A stretch of DNA of 64,000 nucleotides from Sulfitobacter sp. D7 (GTDB taxonomy: Bacteria > Pseudomonadota > Alphaproteobacteria > Rhodobacterales > Rhodobacteraceae): assembly GCF_003611275.1 (NCBI RefSeq), contig NZ_CP020696.1:62001-126000 (forward strand). Reading direction: 5' to 3'. The translations under genes were made by a program, and so were the position numbers. Shown in pieces: positions 1-7,952 of the stretch (within the stretch, counting starts at the first letter, position 1; the number at the start of each line of letters is the position of its first letter). Below the pieces are notes generated by a model. The model was given only the letters and a program-made list of their open reading frames with translations. It made no database searches and was not told where the DNA came from.

Positions 1-204
1 AACATTCATGTCATCTGGAGCAACGGTGTCACAAAGGGCTCGATGTCGGAGCTTTCCTTGCCAGGTCAGCTTGCCGTATCCATCTGATCCAACTGCAGCC
101 CTATTGTCATCGTCTCAATTGTATGCGGCGTCCACGCCCCATTGTGAATCTACTTGCGGTCGGGTTTTCGCTTTCGTGAGTGCTCAGAATGAGCTCACTG
201 GGGA

Positions 205-1869
205 CTACCGGATGAGCTCATTATGAGGGGATGAGGCCGCAGCGTAGGCCCATGGCATTAAAGCATCGATGTCTTGGTCGAGATGACCGTTGGCGAGCTT
301 GGTGAAGAGGTCGCGCAAGTAGGCATAGGGCTCCACGCCGTTCATCTTGCAGCTGCCGATCAGGCTTGCGAAGCGCGCCCAAGAACGGCCGCCCTCATCG
401 TGGCCAGCAAAAAGCGCGTTGCGGCGGTTCATGGCCGGGCTGCGGATAGCGTTCTCGACAAGGTTGGAGTCCATGTCGACATGGCCATCTTCGAGGAAGA
501 GCTGGAAGCCGTCTTGTCGCCGCAGCATGTAGGCAAGCGCCACACCGAGGTCGGATTTGCGCGAGACGCGCGCGGCCTGAGCGGCCAACCAGGCGAAGAA
601 CTGATCCACCAGAGGGCGAGACAATTCTTGGCGGACCGCCCGACGATGCTCAGGCGCTGACCCGCGGATGGCATCCTCGATCTTGTACAGCGCCGCGATG
701 CGCACCAACGCCTCATCGACGATGGGCGAGCCTTTCTGCGGCGTGGCCTTGATCAGCTTGCGCCGCCCATGGGCCCAGCAGAATGCCAGCTTCAATGGCT
801 CACCCCCCTTGCGGTTTGGCTTAGCCAGATGGGTATAGCCGCCATAGGCGTCGACTTGGATCGTGCCATTGAAGCCAGTCAGGAGTTCATTGGCGTATTC
901 GCCCTTTCGGCCGGGCCGATAGTGGAACACCACGCCCGGTGGCGCCGGGCCGTTCCAGCCGCGATCGTCGCGCAGCACCGCCCAAAGATAGCCGGTCTTG
1001 GTCTTGCCACGTCCGGGGTCCAAAACGGGGGCGGTCGTCTCATCGACATAAAGCCGGGTGCTGCCCTGTTTCAGCAGCACCGCCATTCGGTCCACCACCG
1101 GCGCGATCAGCGCACCGGTCCGACCCATCCAGTCGGCGAGGACCGATCGGTCGATCGGCACACCGTGCCGCGCCATGACCACAGCTTGGCGGTTCAGCGG
1201 CATGTGCTCGGAATGCTTGGACACGGCGATCTGCGCCAGCAGCGCCTCGGTGGGCCAACTGCCCTCCAGAAGATGCGCCGGAGCTTTCGCCTGCACCACG
1301 CCTGCGCGACCTTTGGGACAGGCGTATTTAGGGCGGATTGTGACGATCACCTGATACCGCGCCGGGATGTAATCCAGCCGGTCGACCCGATCCTCGCCGA
1401 TCTTGACCATGTCGCCACAACCGCAAGGGCAGACGATGCTGTCTGGCTCAATGATGCGCTCGACGCGCGTCAGGTGTTCCGGCAAGGCGCGCGCTTTGCG
1501 CTTCTTGCGCGGCGCCTTCTTCTCGGGATTGGCCTCACTGGCCGCAATCTTCGCCTCGACAGCGTCAATCTGTTGCTGGGTCTCGGCGATGGCGGCTTCC
1601 AGATCCTCCAGCGCCAGTTCGAGCTGCGCAGTGTCCAACTTCTCGGATTTAGGCCCAAACTTCGCATGTCGGTATTGTCCGACTTGACCTTGCAGCTTCT
1701 CGATCAGGGCCTTCAACTCGGTGATGAAGGTGTCCTTTTCGGCGACGACCGCCTGCTCATGCTGGCGGGCCGCACGCTCAACCGCCAGCTCAAACTGCGC
1801 GGCCTCGAACGCCTTCACAACTTCGGGCGGAAGGTCTGGAAATAGGCTGAGATCGAAGGGCTGCGACAT
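205..1869 (-). CDS. tnpC: IS66 family transposase TnpC
   Basis: The 554-residue protein is the DDE transposase of an IS66 element. The N-terminus has a coiled-coil-like stretch rich in E, Q and K, typical of TnpC. A cysteine cluster follows (CPCGCGDM) with the common IS66 continuation RLDYIPARYQV. The central catalytic part has VDETTAPVLDPG and QVDAYGGYTHL, and the C-terminal part has DSNLVENAIRSPAMNRRNAL, the usual region of the catalytic glutamate. The length is normal for the family and no frameshift is seen. The next gene upstream is tnpB, 62 bases away. It is most likely functional as a protein although the element is damaged. Confidence 0.95.
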   Translation of the reverse strand: MSQPFDLSLFPDLPPEVVKAFEAAQFELAVERAARQHEQAVVAEKDTFITELKALIEKLQGQVGQYRHAKFGPKSEKLDTAQLELALEDLEAAIAETQQQIDAVEAKIAASEANPEKKAPRKKRKARALPEHLTRVERIIEPDSIVCPCGCGDMVKIGEDRVDRLDYIPARYQVIVTIRPKYACPKGRAGVVQAKAPAHLLEGSWPTEALLAQIAVSKHSEHMPLNRQAVVMARHGVPIDRSVLADWMGRTGALIAPVVDRMAVLLKQGSTRLYVDETTAPVLDPGRGKTKTGYLWAVLRDDRGWNGPAPPGVVFHYRPGRKGEYANELLTGFNGTIQVDAYGGYTHLAKPNRKGGEPLKLAFCWAHGRRKLIKATPQKGSPIVDEALVRIAALYKIEDAIRGSAPEHRRAVRQELSRPLVDQFFAWLAAQAARVSRKSDLGVALAYMLRRQDGFQLFLEDGHVDMDSNLVENAIRSPAMNRRNALFAGHDEGGRSWARFASLIGSCKMNGVEPYAYLRDLFTKLANGHLDQDIDALMPWAYAAASSPHNELIR

Positions 1870-1931
1870 GTGGATTTATAGCTGTTCCCGCAAGGAAAGC
1901 CAATAAAACAAAGCCAAAACAGCCTAATAAA

Positions 1932-2285
1932 TCAACCCGCAGCAACGGGGGCAGCGACCCGCTGCGCAATGATCCGGCGCCAGTCCAAACCTTCAAACAG
2001 AGCTTCGTGCTGGGCGCGCGACAGCCGCATTGTCCCGTCCTGAACCTTCGGCCAAGCAAAGCTGCCTTGCTCCAGAACTTTGTAAACCATCACAAGACCT
2101 GTTCCATCCCAAACCAAAATCTTCAGCCTGTCACCGCGTTTCGAACGGAACACGATCGTTACCCCCGAATGAGGATCGAGCTTCAGCTCAGTTTGTACGA
2201 TCAACGCCAACGCCCGATGGCCGCAGCGGAAGTCTACCGGCCGCGTCGCGATCAAGATAGGCTGGCGCTGCCCCGCGACAATCAT
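1932..2285 (-). CDS. tnpB: IS66 accessory protein TnpB
   Basis: The protein is 117 residues if started at the ATG at 2285, which overlaps the TGA stop of the tnpA remnant in the usual IS66 ATGA arrangement. A longer open frame upstream runs through the tnpA tail and the IS30 end and is not real coding. The family signatures GVTIVFRSKRGDRLKILVWD and GTGLVMVYKVLEQGSFAWP are present. TnpB is needed for IS66 transposition but its biochemical role is not well understood. Confidence 0.9.
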   Translation of the reverse strand: MIVAGQRQPILIATRPVDFRCGHRALALIVQTELKLDPHSGVTIVFRSKRGDRLKILVWDGTGLVMVYKVLEQGSFAWPKVQDGTMRLSRAQHEALFEGLDWRRIIAQRVAAPVAAG

Positions 2286-2398
2286 GTCGATCCTCGCAAC
2301 GCATGCGCCACCGCTGCTGCTCGCTCCGCCGGAACATCGCCCGGCACCCGCAACACCACATCGGCCCCAATTTCGATCTGTGAGCGATACCTGAACTG
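2282..2398 (-). pseudogene. IS66 TnpA, C-terminal remnant
   Basis: About 36 codons ending in the TGA at 2284-2282 read GADVVLRVPGDVPAERAAAV, the normal C-terminus of IS66 TnpA. The frame is interrupted upstream by the left end of the IS30-type element. The N-terminal helix-turn-helix half was not recognised on the far side, between 3476 and 3510, so it has been deleted or displaced. Confidence 0.8.
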
Positions 2399-3475
2399 CG
2401 ACTCTTATCGAGCTCAGGGTAGGGGCGTCATCGCATTTCCTCCAACATCTTTTCGCGGAAGACCTCGGCTGGCGTCTTCCATCCGAGGCACTTGCGCGGC
2501 GTGTTGTTGAGGCGATCACAGATCACCTTCATATCGTGATCTGTGCATTGCCGGAGGTCGCGTTTGCGGGGCAACCACCTTCGAAGGCGTCGATTTGTGT
2601 TCTCGACTGTGCCTTTCTGCCAGGGGCTGGAGGGGTCGCAGAACCACGTCTGGGTTCCGATCTCAGCTTGTAGGTGTGGCCAACTGACAAACTCAGTTCC
2701 GCGATCAAAAGTGATGGACCGACGGGCGACGAGGGGAAGATCTTTGAGAGACCTTATGATCTTTCCCATGACCGGCTTGGTGCGCCTGTTCGGGTTTTTC
2801 AGGATCACGGTGAAGCGGCTGACGCGCTCAACCAATGAGGTAACGTTGGACTGGCCAAGCTTCTGTTTGAACAGCATTAAATCAGCTTCCCAGTGGCCAA
2901 ACTGACGGCGATGAGCGACATCATCGGGTCGGAACAGGATACTGACATCGCGGTGGAATTTGGGTTCTCTGCGCCTTCTGGTGCGACGCGGTCTGCGGGC
3001 GACACGGTGGGTCGGTAGATACCACCACAGGTCTTCGCGCTGACCTTCCTTGGAATAGATGTAGCGATAGATGGTTTCCTGGCAGACCCTGAGGGAAGCG
3101 CGCTCGTGGATCATGCGGTTACTGATCTGCTCTGGTGTCCAACCGTTCTTGATACGCTCAATCACGCGCTTTCGAAGCTCAGGATGTTTGATCAGTTTGC
3201 GCTCCCGAGCACGGCGTTCCGCTTGTATCAGGTGCGCAGCTGCACCGTAATAGCCATCGCATCCGGGCATGTTTTCATCCGAGAAATGGTTGCGCTTCAG
3301 CTCACGGAATATCGTGGATCTGCAGCGCTTCAGAACGCGCGCCATCTCATCGACGGGGACCTTTGCGTGTCTCCAGCGTTCTATCTTGCGTCGTTCTGTG
3401 ATACTCAGTTGGCTGTAAACGGCTCCCATACCGATTCCTCTCACTAGATAAACTACTGTTTTCTAACAAGAGTCG
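2399..3475. mobile_element. IS30-family element 1
   Basis: The element holds one IS30-type transposase. The boundaries are inferred from a short terminal inverted match: CGACTCTTAT at 2399-2408 and its partner acaagagtcg at 3466-3475. The size, about 1.08 kb, fits the family. It sits inside the tnpA gene of the IS66. The exact ends and target duplication are not certain. Confidence 0.65.
2428..3429 (-). CDS. IS30 family transposase (copy 1)
   Basis: The start at 3429 is chosen because a GAGAGG ribosome-binding site lies seven bases before this ATG and the protein then begins MGAVYSQLSITERRKIE, the usual IS30 opening. It has an N-terminal helix-turn-helix (MARVLKRCRSTIFRELKRN) and a catalytic core with GHWEADLM, ITFDRGTEF and SPWQKGTVENTNRRLRRWLP, which supply the D, D and E residues. 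The length is about 333 residues, normal for the family. It is only moderately similar to the second IS30-type transposase at 3531-4502, so the two are separate arrivals rather than a local duplication. Confidence 0.93.
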   Translation of the reverse strand: MGAVYSQLSITERRKIERWRHAKVPVDEMARVLKRCRSTIFRELKRNHFSDENMPGCDGYYGAAAHLIQAERRARERKLIKHPELRKRVIERIKNGWTPEQISNRMIHERASLRVCQETIYRYIYSKEGQREDLWWYLPTHRVARRPRRTRRRREPKFHRDVSILFRPDDVAHRRQFGHWEADLMLFKQKLGQSNVTSLVERVSRFTVILKNPNRRTKPVMGKIIRSLKDLPLVARRSITFDRGTEFVSWPHLQAEIGTQTWFCDPSSPWQKGTVENTNRRLRRWLPRKRDLRQCTDHDMKVICDRLNNTPRKCLGWKTPAEVFREKMLEEMR

Positions 3476-3510
3476 TACTTGAGGGTAGCGCGCGCCCCTG
3501 GAATCTCAAG

Positions 3511-4575
3511 ACACGTTGCGACGCGTTCCTCTATCTCATTTTCATCAGTTCTTCTCTGAAGGCTTCCGTTGGCGTGCGCCAGCCCAGGCACTTTCTTGGC
3601 GTGCCGTTCAAGCGATCGCAAATCGATTTCATGTCTCGATTTGAGAGCGCGGCCACGGGTGCATCGCGTGGTAGATACCGCCGTGCGCGCTTATTCAGAT
3701 TCTCGACTGCACCCTTTTGCCACGGAGCCTGCGGATCGCAGAACCACGCCTCGGTTCCGATACCGGGCTTCAGCTTGCGCCAGTCGCGGAATTCGATCCC
3801 TCGATCAAAGGTGATCGATTTTCGCGCCGGCTGGGGCAGGGGTTCCATCACACTCATCAGCTTGTTCATCAGGTGCGTCGTACTGCGGTCGTTGTTGCGG
3901 AACAGAACGGCAAAGCGCGTTTTGCGTTCCACCAGAGAAGCAACATTGGTTTTACCGTGCGCTCTCTCAAAAATCATGAGGTCGCCTTCCCATTCACCAA
4001 ATGTTTCGCGGGTTTTAACATAGTCAGGCCGCTGGTGAATCGACCGATCTGGTGGGAAAGCAAGACCTCGAGGTGTTCGCCTGCGTCTTGGTTGCCGCTT
4101 CTTACGGCGATGCGGTAGATACCGCGCCAATTCTTCGGACTGGCCATCGGGTCCGTAAATGTAGGCATAGATCGTCTCGTGGCTGACACGAAGTTTCTGG
4201 CCGTCCAACTGAAGTCGACCCGCGATCTGTTCCGGAGACCAGCCAACTTTGAGCTGTTTAATCACGGCATCTCGCAATTCAATAAACCGCACCAGCTTGC
4301 GCCGACGCGCGCGCCGGTCGACGGCGGACCTCTGCGCGGTCACACCGTAATAACCACTAAGATTGGGGAGCTCTTTATCAATGTATCTGTTCCGCTTGAT
4401 CTCACGAAACCCGGTCGAACGATGTCTCCCAATCTCAACTGCAATCTTGTTCACTGACATCTTCGCGTTCAACATGTCTTCAATCGTGCGTCTTTCACGC
4501 AATCCTAACTCTGTGTGGGCCGTGTCCGTTCTTCTTGCTTTCCAGCAAGATAGGGGATTTGTCGCAACCCACGTG
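3511..4575. mobile_element. IS30-family element 2
   Basis: This is a second IS30-type element, placed head to tail with the first. Candidate ends are ACACGTTGCGAC at 3511-3522 and the partly matching inverse gtcgcaacccacgtg at 4561-4575. The 35 bases between the two elements carry no gene. The boundaries are approximate because the terminal repeat match is imperfect. Confidence 0.55.
3531..4502 (-). CDS. IS30 family transposase (copy 2)
   Basis: This is a transposase of the IS30 family. The 323 residues given begin at a TTG. The frame stays open upstream with a plausible IS30 opening (TAHTELGLRERRTIEDM), so the true start may be a little further out. The helix-turn-helix is VNKIAVEIGRHRSTGFREIK. 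The DDE residues lie in FGEWEGDLMIF, ITFDRGIEFRDW and APWQKGAVENLNKRARRYLP. No internal stop is seen. Confidence 0.92.
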   Translation of the reverse strand: MRERRTIEDMLNAKMSVNKIAVEIGRHRSTGFREIKRNRYIDKELPNLSGYYGVTAQRSAVDRRARRRKLVRFIELRDAVIKQLKVGWSPEQIAGRLQLDGQKLRVSHETIYAYIYGPDGQSEELARYLPHRRKKRQPRRRRTPRGLAFPPDRSIHQRPDYVKTRETFGEWEGDLMIFERAHGKTNVASLVERKTRFAVLFRNNDRSTTHLMNKLMSVMEPLPQPARKSITFDRGIEFRDWRKLKPGIGTEAWFCDPQAPWQKGAVENLNKRARRYLPRDAPVAALSNRDMKSICDRLNGTPRKCLGWRTPTEAFREELMKMR

Positions 4576-4832
4576 TGGATGCCCCGGTTTATGTGGGTGA
4601 TTGTTTCGACGTTTAGATAGCATGATCGGGTGCAGTCACGTGTCCGGCCTGTTTGTGCAGCACACTTGGCTGCTGGCCCTTATGGAGATGCGCGAACTTG
4701 GCTCCAAATCAGTTTATCGGGCTCGAAGCCGCGAAGGGTTGCACTGGTTTTTCCATGTTCGTTCTCGTCGATCCGCTTTCCTTAGTCGATCCTTTCGTCC
4801 TCACATACCTGCCGGTATCCGTGGGTCTGCCG

Positions 4833-5858
4833 CTAAGCGACGGCCCCGCGAATGCGATAAATCTGGCCCGTCATCAACATGGCCCAAAGCCTCCGAGCCA
4901 TGCGGTTTGCCAAAGCAACAGCAACAACCATACGGGGGCGTGTTTCAAGCATACGCGCTAACCATGGTTCGGCACAACGCTTCCATCGTTCGATGGAATT
5001 GATGACGGACATTGCACCGATGATCAGCAACCGCCTCACATCTTTCTGGCCCATTTTTGTAATTCGCCCCAACCGTTCCTTACCACCTGTCGAATGCTGT
5101 CGAGGTACAAGACCAAGCCATGCTGCAAAATCCCGCCCCGTGCGAAAGTTTTTGGCGGGAGGACAGAAGGCCGAAATTGCGATGGCGGACATCGGGCCGA
5201 CGCCAGGCATCGTTTGCATAAGCCGCGTTTCCTCTGACGTTTTTGCATGCATCTTGATGGAATGATCCAGACCTTCGACTTCTGCGCTGATAGTCTCGAT
5301 CTGCGCTAGGAGCCGTTCCGCCAAGCCTTTGGCTTCGTCGGGCAGTTTATGTGCCTGTTCCTCTACTTCTCGTTTGAGAATATCAGCGTTCCGAATGCGT
5401 AGCCGCAGCACAATCCCAAACTCCGCCAAGTATCCGCGAAGCGAATTGATAAGCTGGGTGCGCTGCCGCACGAACAATTCGCGCGTCCGAAACAACATCG
5501 CCTGTGCTTGCTGTTCCGGGGCTTTCACTGGGACGAAGCGCATTGAGGGACGCATCGCGGCTTCTGCAATGGCCTCTGCATCGACAACATCACTCTTGTG
5601 GCGTTTGACAAACGGTTTCACATATCGTGCCGGTACCAATCGAACCTCATGACCTGCAGCAAGCGCTTCACGCCCCCAATGATGGGCGGACGCGCACGCT
5701 TCCATCGCAAAAATGCAACTTGGGTGCTCATTTAGAAACTTATTGAACTGAGGCCGGCTCAGCTTTCTACGGTATAAGACTTTACCTGCGGCATCAGCGC
5801 CGTGTATTTGAAAAACGCGCTTCGCCAGGTCGATACCGATGATAAATGCTTCTGACAT
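4833..5858 (-). CDS. IS110 family transposase
   Basis: The 341-residue protein has the two IS110 domains. The N-terminal DEDD RuvC-like domain begins FIIGIDLAKRVFQIHGAD and includes FAMEACASAHHWGREAL and KSDVVDAEAIAEA, which hold the acidic residues. The C-terminal Transposase_20 domain includes MQTMPGVGPMSAIAISAF and FAAWLGLVPRQHSTGGKERL. The ATG at 5858 is preferred over one 15 bases upstream because family members start with a short lead before GIDLAK. IS110 elements lack ordinary inverted repeats, so no boundaries are given. Bases 4577-4832 on its downstream side show no gene. Confidence 0.93.
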   Translation of the reverse strand: MSEAFIIGIDLAKRVFQIHGADAAGKVLYRRKLSRPQFNKFLNEHPSCIFAMEACASAHHWGREALAAGHEVRLVPARYVKPFVKRHKSDVVDAEAIAEAAMRPSMRFVPVKAPEQQAQAMLFRTRELFVRQRTQLINSLRGYLAEFGIVLRLRIRNADILKREVEEQAHKLPDEAKGLAERLLAQIETISAEVEGLDHSIKMHAKTSEETRLMQTMPGVGPMSAIAISAFCPPAKNFRTGRDFAAWLGLVPRQHSTGGKERLGRITKMGQKDVRRLLIIGAMSVINSIERWKRCAEPWLARMLETRPRMVVAVALANRMARRLWAMLMTGQIYRIRGAVA

Positions 5859-5873
5859 TTGTTCCTCCTGCAA

Positions 5874-6086
5874 GACGTCCGCACCACCATGGCTCGGACG
5901 GTTCTATAATGAACCAGCAGGAGGGGCATCCAATCCATCAGTTTAGAATGTGCCCGAAACAAAATATAAAGGCGCATAATGAAGTTTATGTTAATTATGA
6001 AAGTGCTCCTTCAAAAATCCGAGAGTCCATCTTATGTTAAATCTTTAATAAAATCGGCGCTGTTTGAATAGGCAACAAATTTAGAA
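5874..6086. other. Non-coding spacer between IS110 and the TetR operon
   Basis: This is an AT-richer stretch with no supported gene. It marks the boundary between the IS cluster and the first catabolic operon. A non-coding RNA guide next to the IS110 transposase is possible, since IS110-type elements often encode one in their flanks, but no structure could be assigned by eye. Confidence 0.4.
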
Positions 6087-6707
6087 TCAAGTATTCTTCG
6101 CACCCACGCCATGGATGATTAGTTCCAGCATTTCATCTGCAATACTCTCTGGGTTAAGCGGCCCTTTCGGATTATACCAGATCGGCATCTGGTTGAAGGC
6201 CGAAAAAAGCACATGTGCGAGGCGCTTTGAGTCGCAATCGCGGATAGAACCGTCTTTGATCCCTTCTGCGATAATACTTTCAAGAAAATTCTGACCGTGT
6301 ATCAGTGTCTGACGCAAATTCTTCTGATTTTCTCCGGTCAGATTGCGCCGCGCTTCGCGCATCAAGGCAGAGCCGAATTCGCTCACAACCATGTTCGCAT
6401 AGACTCTAAAGAATACGCGGATACGATCAAGCCCGTTACCCTGAACTTCCTGTGCCGATGTGAAGCATAGCTCGACCCGCTCCAGCGAGATGCGGGCGCA
6501 TTGCATCAGGATATCTTCTTTGCTTTTGGCGTAATAATAAAGCGCGGGCTTGGTGACTGCGAGTGCCGCTGCGATGTCATCCATCGATGTCTGTTTGTAT
6601 CCGACTGTTGAAAACGAATGCGCGGCCAGATTGAGCATGGCCCGCCGTTTCAGCTTTTGCTGGCCTTTGGCATCTTTGGTTTTTTTGTGCCAATGGATTC
6701 TAGTCAA
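6087..6707 (-). CDS. TetR family transcriptional regulator
   Basis: This is the last gene of the operon. The N-terminal DNA-binding part reads LNLAAHSFSTVGYKQTSMDD, then IAAALAVTKPALYYYAKSKE, a classic TetR helix-turn-helix. The rest is an all-helical ligand domain. A TTG start at 6707 with GAAAGAG upstream gives 206 residues, usual for the family. A longer reading frame would overlap the binding-protein gene and is less likely. Regulators of this kind next to acyl-CoA genes often sense acyl-CoA intermediates, so it probably controls this operon. The inverted repeat at 18393-18410 is the natural candidate operator, but that link is inferred. Confidence 0.88.
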   Translation of the reverse strand: MTRIHWHKKTKDAKGQQKLKRRAMLNLAAHSFSTVGYKQTSMDDIAAALAVTKPALYYYAKSKEDILMQCARISLERVELCFTSAQEVQGNGLDRIRVFFRVYANMVVSEFGSALMREARRNLTGENQKNLRQTLIHGQNFLESIIAEGIKDGSIRDCDSKRLAHVLFSAFNQMPIWYNPKGPLNPESIADEMLELIIHGVGAKNT

Positions 6708-6768
6708 AGCTACTCTTTCAAAACCAACGGGCGGAACCGAAGCACCGCCCGCATTTATCACTGACAGA

Positions 6769-7932
6769 TTAGTAGTCGAGCCCGCGGGCCGCAATAGTCC
6801 ATTTACCGTCTTCGACTTTTGCCATAATCAGACTTTCGATGCCCTGATGGTCTTCCGGGCCAAAGCTGACCGACTGGCCGCCGATCGGATCAACATAGCT
6901 AGTGATCGCGTCGGTTGCGGCCAGAAATCCTTCGGTCGTCAGATCGCGACCAGCAGCTTCGAGCGCCACGGCAATCAGGTCGATGAAAACGTAACCAAGC
7001 TGCGCTTGTGGGGCCATCTTTTCACCGTAAATTTCGCTGTAACTCTCCAGGATACGTTTTGCTTCCCCTTCGGAGTCTCCTGCGTTCGCAAAAACAAAAG
7101 GCGATACCAGATATAGACCATCCATCGCGCCATCAGCGGCAGTCGCAACTGCATCCATATAGGACACCATTCCAGTCACGAAAGTCGGTTCAAAACCAAG
7201 CTTTTTAGATGTTGCAACAACTAGAATTGTATCGCGCACCCCACCCGCCAGAAACACGATATCGCAACCGGCGTTTTTCAATGTGGTTACAGACGAGAGC
7301 ATATCGGATTCGGTTGCCGAATGCTCCGTTTTGGCCGCGACTTTCATGTCATACTCTGCCAATTGCTGCGTGACGCCAAGCGCCATTGATTCACCAGCTT
7401 CATTTGCGAGTTGCGCAATGCAGGGTGTTGAGAAATCACCATTTTCCTTGAAGTATGCAACGCCCGCGCGAAACTGGTCTGTATAGCTGCGAAAAAATGC
7501 GTATTTCATCGGATCCAATGGTTCATACATCTCGACCTCGGCCGACATCGGGAACATGTTGGGAATTCCCGCTTCAATTTGTTGCGGCATGATCGCTAGG
7601 TTCATCGGTGTGCCAAGCGCGCCAACCATCGCAAAAATCTGGTCGCGGCGCATCAGTTTGTTTGCAACCTGAATCGCGCGGGGCACCTGATATTGCGTGT
7701 CCTCGATTATAATCTCAAGCTGGCGACCGTGAATGCCGCCCGCCGCATTGATCTCGTCCACGCGCATGCGCAGGCCATTCGCCTCGGGCACACCCCAGAC
7801 TGCCAACGGCCCGCTTAGGTCCGTATAGGTGCCAAGCGTGATCATGTCGTCGGTCACGCCCTGCAGCCCCTCGGCCATCGCGCCGGTGGCTGTCATTGCG
7901 GTAAACGCAAGTGCTGTTGCTAGTTTCTTCAT
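6769..7932 (-). CDS. ABC transporter substrate-binding protein (Liv/HAA type)
   Basis: This is the periplasmic binding protein (Peripla_BP_6 type) of a branched-chain-amino-acid-like importer. The start at 7932 has GGGAGAG upstream and gives a signal peptide, MKKLATALAFTAMTATGAMA. The mature part starts near EGLQGVTDDMITLGTYTDLS, which is typical. It has 387 residues, normal for the family. It lies directly after the acyl-CoA ligase gene and in the same operon as livHMGF. Since the partner enzymes handle CoA thioesters, the ligand is more likely a carboxylic acid than an amino acid; the sequence alone does not show which. Confidence 0.9.
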   Translation of the reverse strand: MKKLATALAFTAMTATGAMAEGLQGVTDDMITLGTYTDLSGPLAVWGVPEANGLRMRVDEINAAGGIHGRQLEIIIEDTQYQVPRAIQVANKLMRRDQIFAMVGALGTPMNLAIMPQQIEAGIPNMFPMSAEVEMYEPLDPMKYAFFRSYTDQFRAGVAYFKENGDFSTPCIAQLANEAGESMALGVTQQLAEYDMKVAAKTEHSATESDMLSSVTTLKNAGCDIVFLAGGVRDTILVVATSKKLGFEPTFVTGMVSYMDAVATAADGAMDGLYLVSPFVFANAGDSEGEAKRILESYSEIYGEKMAPQAQLGYVFIDLIAVALEAAGRDLTTEGFLAATDAITSYVDPIGGQSVSFGPEDHQGIESLIMAKVEDGKWTIAARGLDY

Positions 7933-7952
7933 TGGTCTCTCCCTTTGGTGTT

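Larger units (their letters stand above)
205..2398 (-). mobile_element. IS66-family element, 5' part cut off by an IS30-type insertion
   Basis: The stretch carries tnpC, tnpB and the last codons of tnpA in the usual IS66 order on the minus strand. The tnpA reading frame is lost where the neighbouring IS30-type element begins near 2399, so the IS66 is incomplete and probably cannot move by itself. No clear IS66 terminal repeat was found left of tnpC. Bases 1-204 hold no recognisable gene. Confidence 0.85.

Noticed and set aside
8..226. Short plus-strand frame at the left edge, with ATGAGCTCA repeated at about 189 and 212
   Set aside because: There is no motif and no ribosome-binding site; the two short repeats are too brief to call a terminal repeat of the IS66.
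769..1845. Long open frame on the plus strand, 358 codons
   Set aside because: It is fully antisense to the IS66 transposase, shows no known motif and has the composition expected of a mirrored GC-rich gene.
4601..5002. Plus-strand frames between IS30 copy 2 and the IS110 gene
   Set aside because: They overlap the IS110 transposase in antisense or have no recognisable protein sequence.
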